NCBI GenBank assembly: GCA_035528995.1
Contig: DATKXO010000021.1
Coordinates: forward strand, 1 to 38,605
From: DATKXO01 sp035528995
Lineage (GTDB): Bacteria; Planctomycetota; Phycisphaerae; UBA1845
Direction of reading: 5' to 3'
Length of the DNA: 38,605 nt
Position 1 is the first letter of the stretch, and each line of letters begins with the position of its first letter. Made by a program: the position numbers and the translations under genes. The notes under the pieces were generated by a model, which saw only the letters and a list, made by a program, of their open reading frames with translations, did no database searches and was not told where the DNA came from. Positions 32,074 through 38,605 of the stretch are shown here, in pieces.

Positions 32074-34266
32074 ATGCAGGTACGTCTGCACGTCTTGGCG
32101 ACCGTACTGGGGATAATCTGGTGTTGCGGCGTTTCGCTGGCGGATTCCCCGCCCGAGGCACAGGGCCGGGCGGCTCTCGCGGATGACGCCAAGGGCATCA
32201 TCCGCGTGGACGTCACCTTAGAACAAACCGTGACCGGACTCAAGCGCGTGCTGCGGGCGTGGGACGTGGCCGGCACCGTCGATCCGGGCCGATCGCTGGA
32301 CCTGGTGGTGACCGAACTCCAGCGCCGCCAACTGGAGGCGGCCGGTATTCCCTTCGAGATCGTGCCCCGCGACGTCGGCGTGACCCCGGCCGGCCTGCGG
32401 GCCACCTACCACAGCTTCGCCGACATGGAGACCGAACTGGCCGCCATGGCGACGAACTACCCCGCCATCACCGATCTCTACTCCATCGGTACGTCGTGGG
32501 AGGGGCGCACCATCTGGTGCCTGGAGATCACCGACAACCCCGGCGTCGACGAGGGCGAGCCGGGCGTGCAGTACATGGGTCTTCACCACGCCCGCGAATG
32601 GCCCTGCGTGGAAGTAACCCTGGACATCGCCGGCCGGCTCACGTCGCAATACGCTTCCAATCCCACCATCCAGAATCTCGTGGACAACAACCGCATCTGG
32701 GTGATCCCCTGCGTCAACCCGGACGGCCTGGTCTACAGCCGCGACGTGGACGAATGGTGGCGTCAGAACCGCCGGGACCTCGGTGCCGGCGTCTACGGCG
32801 TGGACCTGAACCGCAACTACGACGGGTCGGCCAGCGGTCACAAGGACGGGGCCTGGGGCTCGATCGGCACCGGCTCGCAGAGCCACCAACCCGGTTACGA
32901 AACCTACGTCGGGCCCTGGCCGCTCTCCGAACCCGAGACTCAGGCCATCCGCGACTTCTTCGCCACGCGCGACGTCGTCATCTCCATCTCCTACCATACC
33001 TACTCCCAACTGGTGCTTTGGCCCTGGGGGTTCGACGGCAGTGTCCAGACCGACGACGACGCCCTGTTCGTCTCCATCGGGCAGGGGATGGCCTCCGCGA
33101 TCGGCGGCTACACCGCGCAGCAGGCCTCGGCCCTCTATCCGACGACGGGCGGATCGGATGACTGGGCCTATGGATATCGCTATTACGAGTTGGGCAAGAA
33201 CACGCTGGGCTATACGGTGGAAATGGGGACCTCGTTCCATCCGGCGGAGAGCCTGTTGCAGGCCCTGTTGGACAAGAACTGGGACGGGGCCTTGTACGTG
33301 CTGCAGCAGGCCGCCGCAGCGCAGAGCCAACTCGTGCCCTTCGTGCTGCCACCGATCCTGACCACGCCCCCTGTCGACGCGGACGGCGATTACACCGTCT
33401 CCTGGGTCCAGAAGAATCCCGATGCCGGGGCGACACTCTACGAGTTGCAGGAACTCACCGGCCTGTCCAGACAGAGCGACGGCGCCGAACTCGGCGCCGG
33501 TAACTGGAACCTGGACGGGTTCTCCACCAGCAACACCCGCGCCCACCTGGGCTTCTCCAGTTTCAAGTCGCCGCCCGGCAACGAGATCATCGCGGCCATG
33601 ACGACGACCGACCCGTTGCCCGTCGAAGCCGGCGATCAACTCACGTTCTGGACCTGGTACAACATCGAGACGGACTGGGACATGGCCATAGTGGAGGTGT
33701 CGGCCGACGGGCGACAATTCGACGTGCTGGACAAGTTCACCGGCTCCAGCGGTAACTGGGTGCAACAGTCCTACAGCCTCGACGCCTACGCCGGGCGGTC
33801 GATCTACCTGCGATTCCGGTACACGACCGATACGAACACCACCGGGGAAGGCTTCTACGTGGATGACATCCACCCGGTCGCGAGGTGGTCGGACATCACC
33901 ACGCTGTCCAGCAGCATCGCCGGCACGTCCTACCCCATCACCGGGCGCAGCGACGACGATTACTTCTACCGCGTCCGCGGCAGCAGCCCGGCCCGCGGCT
34001 TCGGCGAGTTCTGCGACCTGGGCATGACCCGCGTCTACGCGAACCTGGCCGATGCCGACGGCGACGGCGATCACGACCTGGAGGACTTCGCCGACTTCCA
34101 GCTCTGCTTCGGTGGCGACGGCCAAGCCATCCCCGGCACCTGCCCGGCCCCGACGGCCGTCTTCGACTTCGATCTGGACCAGGACGTGGACCTGGCCGAC
34201 CTGGACGTCTTCGACGCCTGCTTCACCGGCCCCGACGGAGCCGTACCTCCGGAGTGCCCGTTCTAG
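32074..34266 (+). CDS. Secreted M14 zinc carboxypeptidase with EF-hand-type C-terminus
   Basis: This 730-residue exported metallopeptidase of the carboxypeptidase A/T type has a signal peptide at residues 1-24 (ending SLA-D) and a propeptide to about 105. The M14 domain has the zinc ligands HAREWPCVE (His172, Glu175) and His308 in SISYHTYSQL. The substrate-binding Arg/Asn are in GVDLNRNYDG, and the general-base Glu383 is in YTVEMGTSF, so all key residues are present. Residues about 430-640 form a jelly-roll (MAM or immune-inhibitor-A-like) domain. Residues 660-730 hold paired Asp-rich loops (DADGDGDHDLEDFADFQLCF and DFDLDQDVDLADLDVFDACF) typical of planctomycete secreted proteins. AGGAG upstream fixes the ATG. 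It would trim C-terminal residues from external peptides. Confidence 0.94.
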   Translation: MQVRLHVLATVLGIIWCCGVSLADSPPEAQGRAALADDAKGIIRVDVTLEQTVTGLKRVLRAWDVAGTVDPGRSLDLVVTELQRRQLEAAGIPFEIVPRDVGVTPAGLRATYHSFADMETELAAMATNYPAITDLYSIGTSWEGRTIWCLEITDNPGVDEGEPGVQYMGLHHAREWPCVEVTLDIAGRLTSQYASNPTIQNLVDNNRIWVIPCVNPDGLVYSRDVDEWWRQNRRDLGAGVYGVDLNRNYDGSASGHKDGAWGSIGTGSQSHQPGYETYVGPWPLSEPETQAIRDFFATRDVVISISYHTYSQLVLWPWGFDGSVQTDDDALFVSIGQGMASAIGGYTAQQASALYPTTGGSDDWAYGYRYYELGKNTLGYTVEMGTSFHPAESLLQALLDKNWDGALYVLQQAAAAQSQLVPFVLPPILTTPPVDADGDYTVSWVQKNPDAGATLYELQELTGLSRQSDGAELGAGNWNLDGFSTSNTRAHLGFSSFKSPPGNEIIAAMTTTDPLPVEAGDQLTFWTWYNIETDWDMAIVEVSADGRQFDVLDKFTGSSGNWVQQSYSLDAYAGRSIYLRFRYTTDTNTTGEGFYVDDIHPVARWSDITTLSSSIAGTSYPITGRSDDDYFYRVRGSSPARGFGEFCDLGMTRVYANLADADGDGDHDLEDFADFQLCFGGDGQAIPGTCPAPTAVFDFDLDQDVDLADLDVFDACFTGPDGAVPPECPF

Positions 34267-34311
34267 ACACCGAGCCGATAGTCCACACCTGCCTGCGATG
34301 AAAGACCTTGT

Positions 34312-36417
34312 TCAGGACCGGTCTATGCCGCCCTGCTGCGCCAGTGCCTCGTCGAGCGCCTGGCGCGTCCTGGCGTCGTCGGGTTGGATTTCCAGAGCCG
34401 TCCGGTATTCGCGGATGGCTTCCTCGATGCGACCCTGACGGCTCAGCAGAATGCCCAGATTGTAACGTGCACCCGCATCGCGGGGCTGAACCCGCAGAGC
34501 CTCTCGGTACTGGTCGATGGCTTCGTCGTTCCGGCCCTGCAGGGCCAGAGCCAGGGCGAGATTCTTGCGTGCCAGAACGAACTCCGGTCGCAGCCGCACC
34601 GCCTCACCGCAGTGGACGACCGCCCCATCCAGATCGCCCTGTTTGAGGAACTCGGCCCCCAGGTTGTTGTGGGCTTCGGCGTATTCGGGTTGCACCAGCA
34701 GGGCCTGGGCGTAATGTTCGATGGCCTCACCGGCCTCACCGCGCTCAGCCAGGAGCAAGCCGAGGTTGTTGTGCGCCTTGGGAGCATAGGGCCTGATCCG
34801 CAGGGCTTCGCGGTAATGGGTGATGGCGTCTTCGGGCCGGCCCTTCTTGCCAAGCGCCACGGCCCGGTCGTACGCCGCCTTGAAGCCGTCATCGGAGACG
34901 TTGTAGTAGTCGACGCTGTTGCCCAGATACAGGGCGACGATCGCGACAAGCGCGACCACCCCAGTTACGACCCGCCCCTCCAGGAATCCGACAGCGATGC
35001 GAACCAACCCGTACGCCGCGAACACCACCATAAACGGGATGATCGCGGCGCGGTATCTGGCCGTGACGAAGAAGGGCAGGAAGGAGACGAAATACGTGCC
35101 TACCAGAAGCACGATCAGGGCCAGGTCCGCCCGGTGTGGGGACGCGACCGCAGCGGCCCGGGGCTCAGCAAGGTTCGGTCGGCGTTCGCCGGGCCTGCCC
35201 AGGGTGAAAACGAAGCCGACAACCGCGCACGCCAGCAGGGTCGAGAAGTCTCCAGGCAACAGGCGAAGGAGCGCGGACTCGCCGCGGGCCGCGTTCAAGT
35301 CCCGCTCACTGACGATCTCGACTCCGCCCCAGAACAGGATCGCCTTGCGCAGGACGAGGGCGGCCGTACCACCGGGGTCCGACCTGACGTGCTCGAGAGC
35401 CTGCCGGGCGAACCAGCCGGAGACCTCGGAGCCTTTCATCGGCCGGCCTTCGATTCGCTGAACGTGCCGCACAACCTGGGGGTACTCCCAGGAGCTGGCG
35501 AACTCCGGGAGCGGCGGCGGCAGCCGCACGTCGTAGCCGCTGGCCACCGGGTTGTTGCCGGCGTACAGGTTGATCCCGCCGTTGGCGGAGATGAAAACCC
35601 CGTCCTTTGCCACTAGGCTGTTTCGCAAGAAGGCCGGTGCGATGGTGAGAATCGTCCCGACCACCAGCCCGGTGCCGACCCGTGCCCCGCGCCTCCAGCA
35701 AGCCCCGGGGCGGTTGACGAGCAAGAGCCACAGAATCACGACCGGGATCAGCAGGAGCGCGTTGGGCTTGGCCAGGGCCGCCAGCCCCAGCAACACCCCG
35801 CACCCCAGCGCGCGAAGCGGCCCCGGGCGAACGCGCAGCGACAGCAGTCCGAGCACCAACGCCTCCAGCAGGAACACCAGCAACACGACTTCCCGCAGTT
35901 CACTGTCGAAGTAAATGAACACCCAGTACCCGGCCATGAAGCCGCCGCTGACGATGGCCGTGCCGCGGTCGAAGAGCCGCGCCGCGAGTACATACGCCAG
36001 AACACAGCTCAGCGAGCCGAGCAGCATCTGAACGACCCGGACGGCCACGTAGTTGTGCCCGAAGATCGAGTAGATCAGCGCCAGAAAGTACGGACACAAC
36101 GGCGGGCGGAAGTAGGGCGTCGATTGGATCTGCGGGTCCTCGCGGTACGGCGGCGGCGCCCACTCACCGCTGGCCAGCCCCCAGGCCCAGTAGTCGTGAT
36201 AGCCCGCGTCCACGGCCGGCAGGTCGAACTCGGGCTGGTGAACGATCTCGCCCAGGTACAGGACTCGCAGGGCAAACGCTGCGAGGAAGACGGCCGCGCA
36301 GAGTTTCAGGTCCAGCCGACCGAGCGCTCGCGGCACGGATGCAAACGTCCGCGCCGGCCGCACGGTGCCGGTGTCGGTGTCGGGCGCGGACTTCGGCCTG
36401 CGACGGTCCCTGGACAC
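34312..36417 (-). CDS. GT39-like membrane glycosyltransferase with C-terminal TPR repeats
   Basis: This 701-residue membrane protein has residues 1-490 forming a multi-spanning region of ten or more segments. After the first segment (LCAAVFLAAFALRVLYLGEI) is an acidic loop with DLPAVDAGYHDYWAWGL, the layout of GT39/ArnT-type enzymes that use lipid-linked sugars. Residues about 515-695 carry five to six tetratricopeptide repeats (such as AITHYREALRIRPYAPKAHN and AIREYRTALEIQPDDARTRQ). The start is the GTG at 36417, with AGGA 7 bases upstream; no ATG serves. The usual role would be moving a sugar to protein or lipid at the outer face of the membrane, with the TPR part as docking arm. The acceptor is unknown. 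It lies 62 bases after hemE on the same strand. Confidence 0.85.
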   Translation of the reverse strand: MSRDRRRPKSAPDTDTGTVRPARTFASVPRALGRLDLKLCAAVFLAAFALRVLYLGEIVHQPEFDLPAVDAGYHDYWAWGLASGEWAPPPYREDPQIQSTPYFRPPLCPYFLALIYSIFGHNYVAVRVVQMLLGSLSCVLAYVLAARLFDRGTAIVSGGFMAGYWVFIYFDSELREVVLLVFLLEALVLGLLSLRVRPGPLRALGCGVLLGLAALAKPNALLLIPVVILWLLLVNRPGACWRRGARVGTGLVVGTILTIAPAFLRNSLVAKDGVFISANGGINLYAGNNPVASGYDVRLPPPLPEFASSWEYPQVVRHVQRIEGRPMKGSEVSGWFARQALEHVRSDPGGTAALVLRKAILFWGGVEIVSERDLNAARGESALLRLLPGDFSTLLACAVVGFVFTLGRPGERRPNLAEPRAAAVASPHRADLALIVLLVGTYFVSFLPFFVTARYRAAIIPFMVVFAAYGLVRIAVGFLEGRVVTGVVALVAIVALYLGNSVDYYNVSDDGFKAAYDRAVALGKKGRPEDAITHYREALRIRPYAPKAHNNLGLLLAERGEAGEAIEHYAQALLVQPEYAEAHNNLGAEFLKQGDLDGAVVHCGEAVRLRPEFVLARKNLALALALQGRNDEAIDQYREALRVQPRDAGARYNLGILLSRQGRIEEAIREYRTALEIQPDDARTRQALDEALAQQGGIDRS

Positions 36418-36479
36418 GTCGGTATCCTACAAGAAGGTGCGCCCGTGTGGCGCCAAAACCACACGTCCCGCCGGGCGTG

Positions 36480-37535
36480 TCACCGGGCGCTGAGTTCGTG
36501 CACGGCGTCGACCAGGGCCCGGGCGTGGTCCGGGGGCGTCTGCCGCATGATACCGTGGCCCAGGTTGAAGATGTGACCATTGCGACCGCCCGCTCGGTCC
36601 AGGACGACCTTGGCCCGGCGGCGGATTTCGTCCGGTTCGGCCAACAGAGTCACGGGGTCGAGGTTGCCCTGGACGCCGCGGTCGTAGCCCACCCGCCGCC
36701 AGCCCTCGTCCAGGTTCACACGCCAGTCGAGCCCGATGACATCCCCGCCGGCGTCGCGCATCAACTCCAGCAAGGTCGGATTGCCCGTGCCGAAGTGGAT
36801 GACCGGAACGCCCGGCGTCAGCCCGGAGATCACCTTTCGCGTGTGCGGCAGGACGAAGTCGCGGTAGTCGTCCGGCGAAAGGGCCCCCACCCAACTGTCA
36901 AAGAGTTGGACGGCGCTGGCGCCGGCCGCGATCTGACCGTTGAGGTATTTCACCAACCCCCGCGACAAGTGCTCCATCAGGGCGTGCCAGGCGCCGGGGT
37001 CGCGGTACATCAGCGACTTGGTGTGCAGGTAATCGCGCGAACCCTTGCCCTCCACCAGATAGGACGCCACCGTGAAGGGCGCTCCGGCGAACCCGATCAG
37101 CGGGATGTCGGGCGGCAGTGCCCGGCGGACGAGTCGGGCGGCCTCGAAGACGAAGCCCAGCGATTCATCCGGTTCCACCTCACGCAGCCGCTCGAGGTCT
37201 TCCGCTTGCCGGATGGGATTGGGCAGCGACGGCCCCTCGCCCGCGGCGAACGTCAGCCCCACCCCGATCGGCTCGGCGATCAGCAGGATGTCGGCGAACA
37301 GGATGGCCGCATCCACGCCGATGGCCTCGATGGGCATCAAGGTCACCTCGGTGGCCAGTTCGGGACTCTTGCACATGTCCAGGAACGAGAACTTGGCCCG
37401 CAGGTCCCGGTAGGCCTTCAGGTAGCGGCCGGCCTGACGCATGATCCAGATGGGCGTGTAGTCCACCGGTTCCCGGCGGCAGGCCCGCAGAAACGTGCTG
37501 TTGGCGAGTCTCTCGCTCGCGGTGGCGGTTGACAT
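36480..37535 (-). CDS. hemE: Uroporphyrinogen decarboxylase
   Basis: This 351-residue cytoplasmic enzyme of heme biosynthesis converts uroporphyrinogen III to coproporphyrinogen III by four decarboxylations without a cofactor. Signatures are PIWIMRQAGRYLKAYR (residues about 27-42, with the two substrate-binding Arg), ILFADILLIAEPIG with the catalytic Asp, GFAGAPFTVASYLVEG, and GNLDPVTLLA with HIFNLGHGI near the C-terminus. The length is normal for the family. The ATG at 37535 starts the conserved helix after a short leader. No other heme gene is adjacent. The GT39-like gene follows on the same strand 62 bases later and may be co-transcribed. Confidence 0.97.
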   Translation of the reverse strand: MSTATASERLANSTFLRACRREPVDYTPIWIMRQAGRYLKAYRDLRAKFSFLDMCKSPELATEVTLMPIEAIGVDAAILFADILLIAEPIGVGLTFAAGEGPSLPNPIRQAEDLERLREVEPDESLGFVFEAARLVRRALPPDIPLIGFAGAPFTVASYLVEGKGSRDYLHTKSLMYRDPGAWHALMEHLSRGLVKYLNGQIAAGASAVQLFDSWVGALSPDDYRDFVLPHTRKVISGLTPGVPVIHFGTGNPTLLELMRDAGGDVIGLDWRVNLDEGWRRVGYDRGVQGNLDPVTLLAEPDEIRRRAKVVLDRAGGRNGHIFNLGHGIMRQTPPDHARALVDAVHELSAR

Positions 37536-37544
37536 GGACCCGTC

Positions 37545-37550
37545 TACAAT
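37545..37550 (+). promoter_or_regulatory. Candidate -10 for the TPR/YggX-like gene
   Basis: TACAAT in the context CGTCTACAATCCCC, pointing right, is 161 bases before the ATG at 37712. TTGACA occurs at 37529-37534 but only 10 bases separate the two, too close for a normal promoter. Confidence 0.3.
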
Positions 37551-37606
37551 CCCCTGTGATCCGGCCCCGGTTGCCCGCCGATCTCGACGACCGACGGGAA
37601 CCGCGA

Positions 37607-37612
37607 ATCATA
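37607..37612 (-). promoter_or_regulatory. Candidate -10 for hemE
   Basis: On the minus strand, GGGCCTATGATTCG contains TATGAT (37612-37607), 71 bases before the hemE ATG. No -35 of standard form is visible. Confidence 0.3.
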
Positions 37613-37711
37613 GGCCCACGGGCCGGTTTTAGGAAGCCGGCGGATCGGGAGCCCGTACCCGACAGAAAGGGCGCACCGTGGCGATAACGTCACCCGGCGC
37701 GCGAAGCGAAT

Positions 37712-38314
37712 ATGGAACACGAGGATCGCATTGCACAGTTCACCAGAATGGTCGAGGCTGATCCGGATAACGAGCTGGGGCACTTCAGCCTGGGCAAAGC
37801 CCTGGTCGAGGCCGGTCGCCTCGCCGAGGCCCTGCCTGCGCTCGAGCGGGTGATCCAGATCAATCCGGAGTTCTCCAAAGCCTATGCCGTCCTGGCCTCG
37901 GCCCAGGTCCGACTGGACAAGCGGGACGCCGCCCTCCAGACGCTCGAGGCCGGCATCGCGGTGGCCGACCGGCGGGGCGACCGCATGCCGCGCGATGAAA
38001 TGGCCCAACTGATGACCGAACTGGGCGAGTCGCCCCCGGAGCCGCCCGGTCGACCGGCGGCGGCCGAGGTGCCGGTCGACGGCGCGGATTTCCACTGTGC
38101 CCGCTGTGGCCGACCCGCCAGGCGGATGGAGAAGAGACCGTTCAAGGGCGATCTCGGCGAGCAAGTCTGGAACGGGGTCTGCGAGGCCTGCTGGAAGGAA
38201 TGGATCGGCGTCGGCACCAAAGTGGTCAACGAAATGGGGCTCCAATTGGCCGACCCCCACGCCCAGCAGATTTACGACGAACACATGGTCGAGTTCCTGC
38301 AGATCGATCGTTGA
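37712..38314 (+). CDS. TPR protein fused to a YggX-like Fe(II)-trafficking domain with two CxxC motifs
   Basis: This 200-residue cytoplasmic protein has residues 1-95 forming two or three TPR helices (GHFSLGKALVEAGRLAEALP, AYAVLASAQVRLDKRDAALQ). A Pro/Glu-rich linker follows to about 125. Residues 127-199 match the pattern of the YggX/Fe(2+)-trafficking family (VWNGVCEACWKEW, then KVVNEMGLQLADPHAQQIYD, HMVEFLQ). YggX protects Fe-S proteins from oxidative damage. Unlike YggX, which has one conserved Cys, this domain has Cys129/Cys132 and Cys157/Cys160, a zinc-ribbon-like arrangement. The ribosome site is weak. It is divergent from hemE. An iron or heme link is suggested by family and neighbour but not shown. 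Confidence 0.85.
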   Translation: MEHEDRIAQFTRMVEADPDNELGHFSLGKALVEAGRLAEALPALERVIQINPEFSKAYAVLASAQVRLDKRDAALQTLEAGIAVADRRGDRMPRDEMAQLMTELGESPPEPPGRPAAAEVPVDGADFHCARCGRPARRMEKRPFKGDLGEQVWNGVCEACWKEWIGVGTKVVNEMGLQLADPHAQQIYDEHMVEFLQIDR

Positions 38315-38468
38315 GACAGGCAAAGCGGCGGGCAGGAGGCACCTTCCCGAGCCGCGAGCTTCACGCGCGGCCTGTGCAACCCGGGACACGCCCACTCGCG
38401 GGACACCCACTCGGCACAATCAGACTGCAACCGGTATTACCCGCCGATGCCCAACGTCGCAAGGACAA

Positions 38469-38518
38469 CGCCCGCCTGTGCCGCCCGCGGATGCGGGGCA
38501 CAGGCGGGCGGTTCTGTT
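38469..38518 (+). terminator. Strong hairpin terminator after the TPR/YggX-like gene
   Basis: A perfect 14-bp stem is formed by CGCCCGCCTGTGCC (38469-38482) and GGCACAGGCGGGCG (38497-38510). It has a 14-base loop and is followed by GTTCTGTT. It lies 155 bases past the stop at 38314. The T-run is broken, so efficiency is uncertain. Between stop and hairpin, and from 38519 to the end, I see nothing. Confidence 0.65.
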
Positions 38519-38605
38519 CCTCACTCAGTCGTCGCGGTCACAACAACGACCGCAACTGCACACCGGCCCGCACAACCGCTACGGACACGCCGGGGCCACG
38601 CTCCC

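Overview
This is a high-GC bacterial window that most likely comes from a planctomycete (Planctomycetota, perhaps Phycisphaerae). Three things point there: large secreted proteins ending in two styles of dockerin/EF-hand repeat, a C-terminal pseudopilin-like segment on a secreted protein, and TPR-fused membrane and metal-handling proteins. The assignment is an inference from gene content. No rRNA, tRNA, CRISPR array, transposase, integrase or phage gene is visible. The window reads as ordinary chromosome with many single-gene units and four short operons.

Layout. Positions 1-226 hold the 3' end of an acyl-CoA dehydrogenase (glutaryl-CoA dehydrogenase type). A 520-base structured leader precedes a 1568-residue secreted subtilase with a seven-unit, 27-residue Cys-rich array and a dockerin (747-5453). 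A PLP aminotransferase (5581-6879, minus) is followed by a 981-residue secreted chimera with sialidase-like, acidic and pseudopilin-like parts (7381-10326), then two small exported proteins (DsrE-like and NTF2-like). A sugar ABC transporter operon (binding protein, ATPase, permease; 15413 down to 11854) is divergent from a secreted GH38 alpha-mannosidase with a PA14-like tail (15661-19650).

From 19708 to 22687 lies a compact nitrosative-stress/redox module: Hcp, an iron-sulfur protein, and a divergent Crp/Fnr regulator. Their shared intergenic region carries a perfect TTGAT-N4-ATCAA dyad beside helically phased T-tracts. An oligopeptide ABC transporter without ATPases follows (26597 down to 22724). 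Next come a secreted helical protein of unknown function, an Nfu-like Fe-S carrier, a PilZ protein, a DUF819 membrane protein, a Tat-exported glycosylasparaginase, a secreted M14 carboxypeptidase with an EF-hand tail, a GT39-like/TPR membrane protein, HemE, and a TPR protein fused to a YggX-like domain with two CxxC motifs.

How the genes fit together. The secreted subtilase and M14 carboxypeptidase, the peptide importer, the alpha-mannosidase, the glycosylasparaginase, the sialidase-like protein and the sugar importer would together suit breakdown of external glycoproteins. They are not in one operon, so this is a hypothesis. The Hcp, iron-sulfur and Fnr-type genes form the clearest regulatory unit. 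Hairpins near gene ends and recurring TAnnAT -10-like hexamers upstream of many genes suggest mostly monocistronic transcription.
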